Shown piece after piece: positions 8,573 to 17,966 of a stretch of 64,000 nt of DNA; position 1 is the first letter of the stretch, and each line of letters opens with the position of its first letter. Both the position numbers and the translations under genes were made by a program. Origin of the DNA: Pedobacter kyonggii. GTDB lineage: Bacteria > Bacteroidota > Bacteroidia > Sphingobacteriales > Sphingobacteriaceae. The DNA lies in contig NZ_SIXF01000019.1 in NCBI RefSeq assembly GCF_004310665.1, positions 35,200 through 99,199 of the forward strand. The letters run 5' to 3'. A model generated the notes under the pieces. That model searched no databases and was not told the origin of the DNA. It saw only the letters and a list, made by a program, of their open reading frames with translations.

Positions 8573-11500
8573 TTAAAAATTGTAGGTAATAGAGGTACTG
8601 TAGGTTCGGCCAAATTTCTGGCTAAAGCTGATCAGGTCGCCATCATCATATTTGTTACTATATCCTTCTTTTAACCTTGTTCTGTTGCTACGGTCGGCAT
8701 CGCCACCAACGTAATCCGGATTTACCTCATAGCTGGCGGTATTTCGATAAAAAACCGATGCCCTGTTCAAAATATTTCCGGCATTGATCTTTATCTCAAG
8801 CCTGTTTTTTAATAAACGTCCACTAATCTGAGCATCTATCTGTGCCCTGGGTTTTTCGTATTCAATATCAGCGGGCAGTTCACTTACGATATATGTTTTA
8901 TAGCCAGATTTGTTGTACATGATGTTGAAACCAAAACGGCTTGCATTATATTGTAAGCCCAGGTTAACCAGATAGGGCGACTGTCCGTACATGGGGCGGT
9001 TCTGTTTGCTTGAAGCCTCTATGCTAGGAGGACCATTTGGATCTGTATTGGCCACCAGGTATGTTCCTTTCACATCCGATCTTTGAAGGGTTAAATTGGC
9101 GTATGCCGTTAGGTTGCTAAACAGTTTATGTGTAGAAATAAAGTTGAAATTTTTCCGTAGTTCAAGCTCTAGCCCATAAACTTGTGCAAAATCGGCACTT
9201 TTTAAGTAGTAGTTGATGTTGCCTGAAGCGGTACTAAAGGTAAGTTCGGTGGGTGTGTCGAATTTCTTGTAAAAGCCTCCTGCAGAAATAATTTCACCAA
9301 GTCCGGGAAACCACTCTGCTTTCAGGTCGTAACTATTAATCCTGGTACTGTATAAGCCCTGGTTGCCGAATTGTGCACCAAGATACGGGCTATATCTCCA
9401 AAACTGACTATTGTCTAATAGTTCAGGTCGGATTACACTGCTCGAAAAGGCGGTCCGGATATTGAAGCTACTTGTAGGGCTGTAAGTTAAATTTGCAGAG
9501 GGAAGCCATTGCCAGTGTTTATCTGGTTTGATACTGAATATTTTGAGGTTGGTGTTGTTCCCGTTGTTTATTTCATCATATTTATAATATTCTGCACGTA
9601 CACCCCAAACCAATCTGAATTTCTCCAGAAACCTGGTGTCAAACATCGCAAAACCAGCCTGTGTAAGGCTTTTGCCCTTGTATATATCCTGAAAACCATT
9701 CCCCACATTATAGAAGAAACCATTAGCACCGCGAATGTTTTCGGGCTGTTGCATCTCTGCTATTGTTAAATAGCGCAGGCTATCTGGCAGGGTATTAAAG
9801 TTGGCCGAAAAGGAAGCGATTGTCCAGTTAAATCGTGCTTGTTTCCAGTTTCCGAAATATCCTGTTTTTAACGTGTTTCTTGTTCCTGATACTTCAAAGG
9901 GAACAGATGTAGACACATCCCACGAATAATGCTCTTCGGCATTTTCATAATGGTGACGGGAGGTCGGTAGGATACGGGGCTCACTACTGTTTACAATATC
10001 ATAAAAATACTGGTATTCCTTACCGATAAGCCTTGGCACCTGGGTGGCCAGTATCACATCTTTTTCGGTACGGTTGATCGATGTTCGGGCAAGACTCCAT
10101 TCTATTTTAAATTTACCTGCCTGGTGCTGTCCACTTAGTTTGTTCTGTAACAGATCTGTAAATGTTGGATCATCTGTTTCTTCCAAACGGTTGGCGGGTG
10201 TATTGCCTGAAACATCAAAACTGTGTCCAAGTGTTCTCACCAACGCATTGTCGTACATGTGCGTGTAATTGTTGCGGAAACTATACCTGTTTTTGCCCGA
10301 TTGGTAGCCAATGTTTAACAGCGCAGACCAGGTTGTGTTAAAACCATAACTAGAACCGGCATTGTTATATAATTCGGAAGCAGACCAGTCTCCTCTTTTC
10401 TGTTGATCAAATGTGTTGATCTGTTGTGTGTTCCGGTAACTTATTGATCCTGTAAAACCAAGTCTCTTTTGTTTTAAGGTATCAACCTGAATCATTCTTC
10501 CGATACTGAATTGATAGTTTTGAGAGGGTACAGCTTGGTAACGGTATATTGTAAAATTATCGTTGGTAAATAAACGGCTCTGCATTTCTACCTTTTTTGC
10601 ATATTCCGCTTCTGTTAAACTATTGTTGGGTGCGACTCTTCTATCAGTTACAACAAGGTCTTTAGGATAATCCCTTCGGCCATCATCAAAGCCCAGATAA
10701 TCATATTTACCTCTCTTGTGGCTTAAAAAATCCTTACCCGTACTCTGGTCGTTGTACGATGTACCTGCAGTAAAGCTCATAAAATTTTCAGTGGGGATGT
10801 CTTTAGTGTTAATCTGGATCAGTCCACCACCAAAACTGGTGTTCATATCGGGCGTAACCGTTTTACTCACTACTACGTTATCAACGAGGTTAGATGGAAT
10901 AAGATCAAAGGAGAAATTACGTGTCTGCGCTTCTGTACTTGGCAGGGTCACGCCATCCAATTGAGCCGAATTGTAACGCTCGCCAATTCCCCTTACAATT
11001 ACAAACTTATTGTCTATAGAACTTACGCCGCTAATGCGTTTCAAACTTTCGCCTATATTTTTATCAGGTGTTCTGCCGATTTGTTCGGCGCTGATTCCAT
11101 TACTGATTTCGGAGGCGTTTTTCTGGCGGGCCAATAAACCCTCAACCGATGCTTTTTTATAACTGGCTGTTACCACCACTTCTTGTAGGCCTTTTGCATC
11201 AGGTTTTAACGAAATGTCTAATGGTGTATTTTTGTCAGCCTTTACATTTACCTCGCTAATGCGCTGGGTAACAAAAGAAATATAGCTGACCTCTATAGTA
11301 TAGATGCCTGGTTCAACGCTTAAAGTGTAACTTCCATCGCTGGCGGTTTGTGTAGCTTTGCCTGTTTGGATAACCTTAATGGAAGCACCAGGGAGGGTTT
11401 CACCTTTTTCGTCTAATATTTTTCCTGATATACGTCCGGGTTTTACCGGATCAGGAAGTTTATAAAGCAATATGGTATTGGTATCGGCAAACCTGTAGGC

Positions 11501-11824
11501 TACCCTGGTTCCTGAAAGTATTTTTTTGAGGATCAGCTCAAGTGGCATGTTTTTTACCTCCAGGCTTATTTTGCTGTTCTGGCTAAAAATCGATCTATTG
11601 TAATTAATCGACAAGCCTGCCTTTTCTTCTAAAAGACTAAGGGCATCCGTGATGCTCATTTCTGCTATTTTGATGCTTACGCTACTTTCTCCTGGTGTTT
11701 GCTCAAAGCTTCTTGCTAATGCCTGATTAAACAAAAGGACGCACAGTAACAACATAATTGCCGTTGGCCTGTAATCGAAACTGATAATATATTCTTTTAT
11801 ATATTCATAAAATCCTATTTTCAT
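8573..11824 (-). CDS. TonB-dependent receptor with N-terminal STN signalling domain
   Basis: A 1083-residue outer-membrane receptor. I start it at the ATG giving MKIGFYEYIKEY; the alternative GTG nine codons earlier is weaker. A long signal anchor ends near 'LLFNQALARS'. Then come an STN (secretin/TonB N-terminal) domain ('AEMSITDALSLLEEKAGLSI', about 50-120), a carboxypeptidase-like beta domain (about 130-205), and a plug with 'SIDNKFVIVRGIGERYNSAQ' and 'VTPDMNTSFGGGLIQINTKD', the pattern of the large Oar-like receptor branch. The barrel ends in SITYNF. The STN domain is the part that signals to FecR, whose gene lies upstream with FecI. The lipoprotein genes downstream are likely partners. 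Substrate unknown. Confidence 0.93.
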   Translation of the reverse strand: MKIGFYEYIKEYIISFDYRPTAIMLLLCVLLFNQALARSFEQTPGESSVSIKIAEMSITDALSLLEEKAGLSINYNRSIFSQNSKISLEVKNMPLELILKKILSGTRVAYRFADTNTILLYKLPDPVKPGRISGKILDEKGETLPGASIKVIQTGKATQTASDGSYTLSVEPGIYTIEVSYISFVTQRISEVNVKADKNTPLDISLKPDAKGLQEVVVTASYKKASVEGLLARQKNASEISNGISAEQIGRTPDKNIGESLKRISGVSSIDNKFVIVRGIGERYNSAQLDGVTLPSTEAQTRNFSFDLIPSNLVDNVVVSKTVTPDMNTSFGGGLIQINTKDIPTENFMSFTAGTSYNDQSTGKDFLSHKRGKYDYLGFDDGRRDYPKDLVVTDRRVAPNNSLTEAEYAKKVEMQSRLFTNDNFTIYRYQAVPSQNYQFSIGRMIQVDTLKQKRLGFTGSISYRNTQQINTFDQQKRGDWSASELYNNAGSSYGFNTTWSALLNIGYQSGKNRYSFRNNYTHMYDNALVRTLGHSFDVSGNTPANRLEETDDPTFTDLLQNKLSGQHQAGKFKIEWSLARTSINRTEKDVILATQVPRLIGKEYQYFYDIVNSSEPRILPTSRHHYENAEEHYSWDVSTSVPFEVSGTRNTLKTGYFGNWKQARFNWTIASFSANFNTLPDSLRYLTIAEMQQPENIRGANGFFYNVGNGFQDIYKGKSLTQAGFAMFDTRFLEKFRLVWGVRAEYYKYDEINNGNNTNLKIFSIKPDKHWQWLPSANLTYSPTSSFNIRTAFSSSVIRPELLDNSQFWRYSPYLGAQFGNQGLYSTRINSYDLKAEWFPGLGEIISAGGFYKKFDTPTELTFSTASGNINYYLKSADFAQVYGLELELRKNFNFISTHKLFSNLTAYANLTLQRSDVKGTYLVANTDPNGPPSIEASSKQNRPMYGQSPYLVNLGLQYNASRFGFNIMYNKSGYKTYIVSELPADIEYEKPRAQIDAQISGRLLKNRLEIKINAGNILNRASVFYRNTASYEVNPDYVGGDADRSNRTRLKEGYSNKYDDGDLISFSQKFGRTYSTSITYNF

Positions 11825-11871
11825 AGGTTCAAGATGTTTTTTAATTCTCACGGGTTAAAAACTTTTGTTTA

Positions 11872-11901
11872 GGAGCTGGATTGTTCGAGCAATCCGGCTC
11901 C
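11872..11901 (-). promoter_or_regulatory. Stem-loop between fecR-like gene and TonB receptor gene
   Basis: GGAGC and GCTCC enclose GGATTG and CAATCC with one opposed mismatch and a 6-nt loop: 11 pairs in all. On the minus strand it is followed about 10 nt later by a T5 run, so it may be a partial terminator or mRNA-processing site that sets FecI/FecR and receptor levels apart. A possible 26-codon leader ORF starting MKNKLNLLTQ (ATG at 11935) overlaps it. Confidence 0.5.
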
Positions 11902-11992
11902 ATGTTTGTGTTAAGAGGTTTAATTTATTTTTCATAGGTGTAAATCCGGTAATGTTGCGCCTGTATATTGCGCCCTTAAATAAGCTAACCTA

Positions 11993-13015
11993 TCATTGGC
12001 AGCCCTCCCCCCATACGGTAATTGTTTTAGTGCCTGTATCTATTTTGTATTTCAGGTGTTTTCCACTCATCACATGGAGCTCTTCCATTACATTGCTGAT
12101 GCTTTTGTTCGAAAAGGTGGCATTAAACCTGCATTGATTAAGTTTATTACTCTTTAGCTCGATGTGCACATTGTAATATCTTTCCAATGATTTGAGCATA
12201 TTTGGTAGCGTTACATCTTTAAAAGCGAAGCTATTTTTGATCCAGGCATTTACTTCCGTTACCCGTTCGGTGTGTACCGTATAATTCCGTTCCTTTAAAT
12301 GATATAATATTTTCATGCCAGGAGTAAGCAGTGAAAGTTCTTTTAGTTTGCCCTGGCTGTTCTCCGAAACCTTCACTTTACCAGTGCGCACAGCAACACT
12401 AAATGTTCTATCTTTTGGGTACGCATAGATATTGAATGAAGTACCCAAAACCTGTGTCTGCATCTGCCCGCTATGTACAATAAAAGGACTGGTGGTATCG
12501 CGTTTTACTTCAAAAAAAGCTTCTCCATCAAGCTGTATTTTTCTTAAACCGCCCTTCACAAAGTGCGATGGCCAGGTAAGTTTACTTCCCGCACCGAGGT
12601 AGACAATAGAACTATCAGGTAAAACCAGCTTTACTTTTTCGCCTTTTTGAGTGGTTTTACTTATAAGGGCAATTGTAGTTTGTAAAGGTTGTTGTGTTTT
12701 CTTATACGCATACCAACCAAGTGATGCAGAAATGATGACCACAATTGCTGCGGCATATTTTAATAATGGGAAGAGTGATCGGCTTTTTGGTTGGCGTTCC
12801 TCAACTTTATTCCATATCTGTGCCAGTCCTTGAACTGCGGCTAAAGAATAATCGGTTTCTCCCCTTTGTTTTGTCCAGGCTTTTTCCATTACATCGTGAA
12901 ATTCAGAATCGGCGTTTGCCGGGTCGGCCAGGTACTCCATCAGGATTTTTTCTTGTTCCGGATTGGTTTTACCTGCTAAGTAATGTCCAAATAGTATTTT
13001 AATGTTTTCTTTCAC
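11993..13015 (-). CDS. FecR-family anti-sigma factor
   Basis: A 340-residue inner-membrane anti-sigma factor. Residues 1-85 are the cytoplasmic sigma-binding part; a membrane segment follows near 86-106 ('LLKYAAAIVVIISASLGWYAY'-type). The periplasmic FecR domain has 'GEKVKLVLPDSSIVYLGAGS', 'IQLDGEAFFEVKRD', 'VLGTSFNIYAY' and 'VAVRTGKVKVS'. The C-terminal DUF4974-type domain ('LPNMLKSLERYYNVHIEL') resembles the receptor's STN fold and is expected to contact it. The gene lies between fecI-like 13516-14106 and the STN receptor, so the three form one signalling unit. Confidence 0.93.
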   Translation of the reverse strand: MKENIKILFGHYLAGKTNPEQEKILMEYLADPANADSEFHDVMEKAWTKQRGETDYSLAAVQGLAQIWNKVEERQPKSRSLFPLLKYAAAIVVIISASLGWYAYKKTQQPLQTTIALISKTTQKGEKVKLVLPDSSIVYLGAGSKLTWPSHFVKGGLRKIQLDGEAFFEVKRDTTSPFIVHSGQMQTQVLGTSFNIYAYPKDRTFSVAVRTGKVKVSENSQGKLKELSLLTPGMKILYHLKERNYTVHTERVTEVNAWIKNSFAFKDVTLPNMLKSLERYYNVHIELKSNKLNQCRFNATFSNKSISNVMEELHVMSGKHLKYKIDTGTKTITVWGEGCQ

Positions 13016-13154
13016 TTTAATGTTTGTAAGCTTTTATGCTGCGCGCTACTGTATATATGCACGAAACTTTGGATACAGCTATCCAGAAAAATGTTTTTTT
13101 TAGAATAAAATGTAAAGTGTTGTTTAATAGGTGATTAGTTTTTGTGGTTGGAGT

Positions 13155-13268
13155 TAGGATAGATCCTGAAACAAGTTCAGGAGGACGACCGCTTGGGCTG
13201 CGCTAGAAAAACCTTAATGTCCTTAACTTCTTATTGATGAAATGATGAATGATGTAAATGGATGATGG
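13155..13268. repeat. Imperfect direct repeat, copy 1
   Basis: About 110 bp starting with a small palindrome (TCCTGAA, 5 bp, TTCAGGA) and then GGACG, continuing to 'TTGATGAAATGATGAATGATG'-like sequence. A second, diverged copy lies at 13352-13470. Both lie in the 500-bp gap between the FecI-type and FecR-type genes, which holds no gene. Confidence 0.5.
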
Positions 13269-13321
13269 AGTAGGGGATTAATAACCAATATTCAATTAGC
13301 AATAGCTAATCCTTGATTCGT

Positions 13322-13345
13322 CACCCTGAATTTATTTCAGGGTCT
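13322..13345. repeat. Short REP-like palindrome
   Basis: ACCCTGAA, a short loop and TTCAGGGT. Sequences of this kind (…CTGAATTTATTTCAG…) are dispersed in Sphingobacteriaceae genomes; only this copy is clear in the window. Confidence 0.45.
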
Positions 13346-13351
13346 TACTAG

Positions 13352-13470
13352 CAGGATAAGTCCTGAAAAAAGCTCAGGAGGACGCGACTCAGGGAGGTGC
13401 TAAAAAAATTTAATGCTCTTAACTCTTAATGATGAAATGATATAAGATGAAAAAAGGGAAGATGGATGAT
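13352..13470. repeat. Imperfect direct repeat, copy 2
   Basis: Second copy of the 13155-13268 unit. It shares AGGATA, TCCTGAAA, TCAGGAGGACG, a GCTA(G/A)AAAAA run, CTTAACT and GATGAAATGAT in the same order, with small insertions and deletions. Confidence 0.5.
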
Positions 13471-13515
13471 GTAAAATGGAACAGGGCATTTATCTTAACG
13501 CTCCATGCCTCCCAC

Positions 13516-14106
13516 TTAACAAAACAACACCAATACAAAAGACAGGATCGTTTCTGGAGAATAAGTGCTAAAATATTTCCGCATTATACCTAGTGATTTT
13601 TTGAGGTGATTGTTTACCGTGTTTTTCGAGATGCCCATCAGTTGCGATATTTCCTCATGCGTATGGTGGTCATTTCTACTCATCAGGTATATTTTTTTTA
13701 CCTGTGGAGAAAGACTTTCTATTGCTTCCTGTGCAATCTGTTTAGTTTCTTTCGCATTAAGTTCGTCTTCTATGGCATTAAAAGACTGCTCATACTTAAG
13801 GTTCTCGCTACTGTAAGCTTTTTCTCTGGCTTTTTTACGAAGTGTAGCAAGGAAATTGTTGCGGATAAGCGTATAAAGAAAGGCATCAAAATTCTTTTCT
13901 GGATCGATCTTCGATCTGTTCTCCCAAAGCCTTACAAAAACATCCTGAGTAAGTTCTTCGGCTTCTTCTTTGCCCCGTGTAAAATGGTAGGCATAACCAT
14001 ATATTTTTTTGCGGTACAGATGGTAAATTTCATTAAAAGCAGCTGAATTGCCAGTTTTCACTGCATTCAGGAGTTTTGCGTTTTTAAAATCTTCCAACTG
14101 TTCCAT
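13516..14106 (-). CDS. FecI-like ECF RNA polymerase sigma factor
   Basis: A 196-residue sigma-70 family factor of the extracytoplasmic type. Region 2 is at about 20-90 ('FNEIYHLYRKKIYGYAYHFT', 'AEELTQDVFVRLWENRSKI', 'FDAFLYTLIRNNFLATLRKK'), region 4 at about 125-180 ('AIESLSPQVKKIYLMSRND', 'HEEISQLMGISKNTVNNHLK'). The hydrophobic tail (ILSFVLVLFC) is common in Bacteroidota FecI homologues. It lies 500 bp before the FecR gene, an unusually long gap filled by repeats. It would transcribe the STN receptor cluster when FecR is released. Confidence 0.93.
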   Translation of the reverse strand: MEQLEDFKNAKLLNAVKTGNSAAFNEIYHLYRKKIYGYAYHFTRGKEEAEELTQDVFVRLWENRSKIDPEKNFDAFLYTLIRNNFLATLRKKAREKAYSSENLKYEQSFNAIEDELNAKETKQIAQEAIESLSPQVKKIYLMSRNDHHTHEEISQLMGISKNTVNNHLKKSLGIMRKYFSTYSPETILSFVLVLFC

Positions 14107-14177
14107 AAGTAGCGGTTATGGGGGCAAGTTAGCGGTCGCGTTTAAAGTTAATGTTAACACAATGAAAACCTTTTCTA

Positions 14178-15587
14178 TCACCTTAACCGGTGAGTGGTTA
14201 CGATACTCTGTTGAGCAGACTGCGCCCTCGAATCCATTAAAATATGATCAGCACGAAAGCGCTCGGAAAGCACATTATTTATAGCAATCGATGTTTTGAT
14301 GGTTTTGCCTGTTATCGCAGCGATTGCTGCTTTTAACATGGGATCTGCAGGATCACCCAGTTGAAGCAAGGGCAAAATACTCATTTCATTGATCGCGATA
14401 TCGGGGTTGATTCCCACACTATACCCACCGCTGCCATTTGCATTAAAAAGTTTATAGACAATCGGATGCATTTCCCAGTTCACCTGTTTCGGAATTCTGG
14501 CATCAAATATTCTGAATGATGCTTCATCTTTTCCCCTGGTCTTTTCACCAATTAATATCACCTGAATAAAAGGTTTAAGGTTATTGATCATGACTTCTGA
14601 TGCAGATGCTGTGGCGGCGGTTGATAAAATATAAACCCGGCTTAGGCCAAGGTTTTGTTGCAAAAGGGTATTAAAATTTATGGTGCCATCGAAAGTAGCT
14701 GCAGTACCAATAGATTCTGTTTTGGCACCTCCATTTTTATTGCCTCTGTAGGTAATAAAAGGTTTATCGAACGATACGTTTTTAGCGATCATGGCACATA
14801 CTCCAGCTGCTTCTGCTACCTGCCCCCCCGCGTTATAACGGAGATCGAGGATCAGTTCGGATATGCCTGCTGCTTTAAAGTTACTAAAAACAGGAGTGAG
14901 CGAGCTGGCCAAGCCCCCATTAAAATCCAGAAAATAGAGGTAACCGATTTTTTTTCCGTCGCTTTCAATAACCTTGCTAATCTCCCGTTGATCGAGTATT
15001 ACACCTTTGCTTAAGTCAACAGTGCGTGTATCTGTCCAGGTATTGTTATTTAGCTCGGCTAAACCTAAAGAAAAGCGGTCGCTGTTTAAGATTTCAGTTT
15101 GTAAAGTCTGTGCATTGCTAGAGGTTAAGGTTTTGCCGTTAATTTTACTGATGTAATCTCCACGTTTTAAACCAGCCCTCGATGCCGGAGAATCCTTTAA
15201 TACAACTTTAATGATCCCGATAACTTTTGCCCTGTTTTGGTCGCTTACCGTTGCATAATCAAAACCAAAATTTTTATTGCTTGGGGTTGCGGTGCTTGGG
15301 TCGTTAGGGATACTGATATAGGAAAAACGATCGGATGCATTGCGGATGGAATTAAAAAAATCTTTTGGCGATAAACTGATATTAGGATCGGCAGGCAATT
15401 GCTCATTCCAATAATAGTAGTGTTTAAGGCTATCGAGTATCCAGGTGTTGATATTCTCGTTGCTTCCAATTGGATATTCGGGGTTTTTATTGCCCTTTTT
15501 GCAGGATGGTAGAATGGCTAAAAATAGAATGACAAGATAAATACTATAATAAGTTGTTCTTTTTAAGTAGGTTATGGGGTTTGTCAT
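14178..15587 (-). CDS. S41-family (C-terminal processing type) peptidase lipoprotein
   Basis: A 469-residue lipoprotein protease. I start at the ATG giving MTNPITYLKRTTYYS, with the lipid cysteine at 29 (LPSCKKGNK); the frame extends 21 codons upstream without a better start. An N-terminal helical part ('LDSLKHYYYWNEQLPADPNI') is followed by a PDZ domain ('DSPASRAGLKRGDYISKING') and the S41 core: 'GYLYFLDFNGG', 'ELILDLRYNAGGQV', the catalytic serine in 'AATASASEVMINNL' and lysine in 'ILIGEKTRGKDEAS'. It probably degrades or processes periplasmic or surface proteins. It lies 71 bp upstream of the FecI-type gene on the same strand; a functional link is not evident. Confidence 0.9.
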   Translation of the reverse strand: MTNPITYLKRTTYYSIYLVILFLAILPSCKKGNKNPEYPIGSNENINTWILDSLKHYYYWNEQLPADPNISLSPKDFFNSIRNASDRFSYISIPNDPSTATPSNKNFGFDYATVSDQNRAKVIGIIKVVLKDSPASRAGLKRGDYISKINGKTLTSSNAQTLQTEILNSDRFSLGLAELNNNTWTDTRTVDLSKGVILDQREISKVIESDGKKIGYLYFLDFNGGLASSLTPVFSNFKAAGISELILDLRYNAGGQVAEAAGVCAMIAKNVSFDKPFITYRGNKNGGAKTESIGTAATFDGTINFNTLLQQNLGLSRVYILSTAATASASEVMINNLKPFIQVILIGEKTRGKDEASFRIFDARIPKQVNWEMHPIVYKLFNANGSGGYSVGINPDIAINEMSILPLLQLGDPADPMLKAAIAAITGKTIKTSIAINNVLSERFRADHILMDSRAQSAQQSIVTTHRLR

Positions 15588-15778
15588 CGCCTTTTCGGAT
15601 TTTAGGAACAAACTTAAAGCTACTATTGTTAACTCGAGATTAATTTTCAAAGTAGATTTATTTATTGCATATCGCCTTAAAAGAAATGGCGTCCTTTGTT
15701 AAGCTATTATTACAAGATTGGTTAATATTAACATAACAATAATTAAATGTTAGCTTTGTATAGTGTTAACTTTGCGCT

Positions 15779-16015
15779 GTGAATTTTCCGCTCTATATCT
15801 ATTACGAACTGCTGATCCGTTTATCTGAAATTGAATCCGAAATCGGTCATTATGTATCCTCAACCGCAAATGAAGAAGTTTGCATACTGCGTACCACAAA
15901 CGGTACAGTAAATGTTCCGGTTAACTTTTTAAAGCGACAGTTCGAAGATCCCAATCTGATCAATAAAGACGAATTAATAACATTAAGTAAGGGTTTTAAG
16001 CCTAGCTACGAGTAA
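15779..16015 (+). CDS. Small hypothetical protein, GTG start
   Basis: A 78-residue acidic protein beginning at a GTG, the only start between the upstream stop at 15767 and the conserved-looking body ('YYELLIRLSEIESEIGHYV', 'LRTTNGTVNVPVNFLKRQF'). Two candidate -7 boxes lie just upstream, TAGCTTTG (15751-15758) and TAACTTTG (15767-15774). No signal peptide or membrane segment. It lies 146 bp before the second FecI gene. Function unknown. Confidence 0.5.
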   Translation: MNFPLYIYYELLIRLSEIESEIGHYVSSTANEEVCILRTTNGTVNVPVNFLKRQFEDPNLINKDELITLSKGFKPSYE

Positions 16016-16127
16016 TTCGGCAGGCGGTCAAATAGATCGCTTCTAACCATAAATTCGCCATTGGTTTACATCCGGTTTATTAATGAATACTTAACATGTA
16101 ATTAATCAAAAAATAAACTCGAGACTC

Positions 16128-16135
16128 TAGTTTTG
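16128..16135 (+). promoter_or_regulatory. Candidate -7 promoter element before fecI-like gene
   Basis: TAGTTTTG is an exact match to TAnnTTTG, 27 bp before the start codon of the sigma-factor gene. A clear -33 TTTG was not found. Confidence 0.45.
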
Positions 16136-16161
16136 CTGAAAATAGAATCATCCATTTTTTT

Positions 16162-16752
16162 ATGGAATATCCCTTACTTTCAGATCGGCAATTACTAGAA
16201 GAATGTTCTCGCGACAACCTGAAAGCGTTTAATGTTTTATTTGACAGGTATTTTAACAAGCTTTTTAAATATGCGCTTGGTTATGTAAGCGATGAATGTT
16301 TTGCAGAAGAGGCAATGATGGACTTGATGATGTGGTTGTGGGAGAAAAGGCATACACTCGAAGTACAGGGAGAGTTTAAACATTATATTTTTAGGGCGGC
16401 GAAAAACGCAACCATTAAAGCGATCAGAAAAAAGGCCATCGAAACGACTTCAATAGAAAGTATAGAAAATCATATCTGCTTTACCGGTAACACCGCCGAT
16501 TATGCAATTTTAGCAAGCGAACTGGAACAAAACTATCAGAATAAGCTTAATCTTTTAAGTCCTCAGCGCAAAATTGTTTTCCAAATGAGCAGGGAAGAAG
16601 AGCTGAGCCATGCCGAAATTGCCAATAACCTCAATATTTCGATCAACACAGTAAAAAACCACCTCAAATTTTCGCTGAACCATTTCCGTAAAAGTTTGCT
16701 GAGATATAGAGATGCAGCATTAATTGTTAGCCTTCTACTGCTTTGGCATTAA
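16162..16752 (+). CDS. FecI-like ECF RNA polymerase sigma factor
   Basis: A 196-residue ECF sigma factor paralogous to the one at 13516-14106. Region 2: 'AFNVLFDRYFNKLFKYALGY' and 'AEEAMMDLMMWLWEKRHTLE'. Region 4: 'LNLLSPQRKIVFQMSREEEL', 'HAEIANNLNISINTVKNHLK'. A hydrophobic tail (ALIVSLLLLWH) ends the protein. It is followed by a FecR gene, an STN-type SusC, a SusD and a phosphoesterase, which are its likely targets. Confidence 0.93.
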   Translation: MEYPLLSDRQLLEECSRDNLKAFNVLFDRYFNKLFKYALGYVSDECFAEEAMMDLMMWLWEKRHTLEVQGEFKHYIFRAAKNATIKAIRKKAIETTSIESIENHICFTGNTADYAILASELEQNYQNKLNLLSPQRKIVFQMSREEELSHAEIANNLNISINTVKNHLKFSLNHFRKSLLRYRDAALIVSLLLLWH

Positions 16753-16912
16753 GCTAATCCCTCCTTTTATCGCTTCTGTTAATCTTTTTTTTGAAATTAA
16801 TTTGTTTGATTATCAGCTGTTTATGTGTTTTATTGAAAATGCACTAGCCCCTTACAGCTTTTTTTGTCCCTTGTTAGTTGAAGGCGATTAATATGTGCCG
16901 AGCCAAACAAAT

Positions 16913-17920
16913 ATGCCCGAGTTGGTTGATCAATTACTTCTAGAAAAATTCCTTAAAGGTGAATGTTCTGTGCAAGAAGAGCAAATGGTGCGCTTATTCT
17001 TAAAACAGCCAGAATCTGAAATCTTATTAAGCAAAATCCTCTCCTCCAATCAGACCAAAGATTGGGCGCTATTTGAAGCAGAAGATGTTCCGCATATTAA
17101 ACAACGATATTGGAACAATTCAATCAACCAAAGAATTACGGTCAAACTAGAGGAGCAAGAGTTAAGAGCGAAAAAGCGCTTCAATTTTAAATACGCAGCC
17201 ATCTGGACCGCGCTGATACTCACTACACTAAGTGTTTACCTGATCATGCATTTTAGTAAACCCGATCAACAGGTACTGGCTTTTATAGAGCGTAGTAATC
17301 CAAATGGTCAACGATCTAAAATAATTTTATCCGATAACAGTGTCGTTTACCTTGGTGCCGGCAGTCGCTTAAGGTACCCGGAAACATTTTCGGCAGCTAA
17401 AAGAGAAATTAGCCTGTATGGAGAAGCTTTTTTTGAGGTAACTAAGAATCCAAAAAAACCTTTCATTATCCATACCGGAAAGGTTAGCACCAAGGTTCTT
17501 GGTACCTCTTTCAAAATAGAGGCATTTAACAATAAAGCCCTAATGGTAGAAGTAGCAACCGGAAAAGTAAGGGTAGACAGAATAAACGGAAACAGCGTTG
17601 AATCATTAGCAATCCTTACGCCTGGACAACGGGTGGTTTATTTCCGTGGCAAAGCCAATACCGAAGGTATCGACATTGCTGATGTTACTGGTTTTAAATC
17701 ATCGCAGCTGGCCTTCCATAATTCAACCCTTTTAGAGATATGTGAAACACTTGAGCGCTGGTATAATGTTAAAATCATTTTCAAAAAACGGCAAAAATCG
17801 ATGGAACGGATGACACTAACTATGGATGCAACTGTATCGATAAATAAGCTATTAAATGTACTTTCTGCGGCAGGGAAGTTCCATTACCATATAAAAAATA
17901 ACGAAATAACTATCCGTTAA
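16913..17920 (+). CDS. FecR-family anti-sigma factor
   Basis: A 335-residue FecR homologue; a GTG six codons upstream (16895) is an alternative start. The cytoplasmic part runs to about 100, with a membrane segment near 102-120 ('AAIWTALILTTLSVYLIM'). The periplasmic FecR domain shows 'RSKIILSDNSVVYLGAGSRL', 'ISLYGEAFFEVTKN' and 'VLGTSFKIEAF'. A DUF4974-type C-terminus follows ('TLLEICETLERWYNVKIIFK'). It is expected to hold the FecI-like sigma factor until the STN-bearing SusC signals that substrate is bound. Confidence 0.93.
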   Translation: MPELVDQLLLEKFLKGECSVQEEQMVRLFLKQPESEILLSKILSSNQTKDWALFEAEDVPHIKQRYWNNSINQRITVKLEEQELRAKKRFNFKYAAIWTALILTTLSVYLIMHFSKPDQQVLAFIERSNPNGQRSKIILSDNSVVYLGAGSRLRYPETFSAAKREISLYGEAFFEVTKNPKKPFIIHTGKVSTKVLGTSFKIEAFNNKALMVEVATGKVRVDRINGNSVESLAILTPGQRVVYFRGKANTEGIDIADVTGFKSSQLAFHNSTLLEICETLERWYNVKIIFKKRQKSMERMTLTMDATVSINKLLNVLSAAGKFHYHIKNNEITIR

Positions 17921-17966
17921 CATTCAAAAAAACAGGAAAGGAAATCAATGGATTAAAAATAACAAA

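Noticed and set aside
13606-14046. A 146-codon ORF antisense to the FecI-like gene
   Set aside because: Phe/Cys-rich shadow of a conserved sigma factor.
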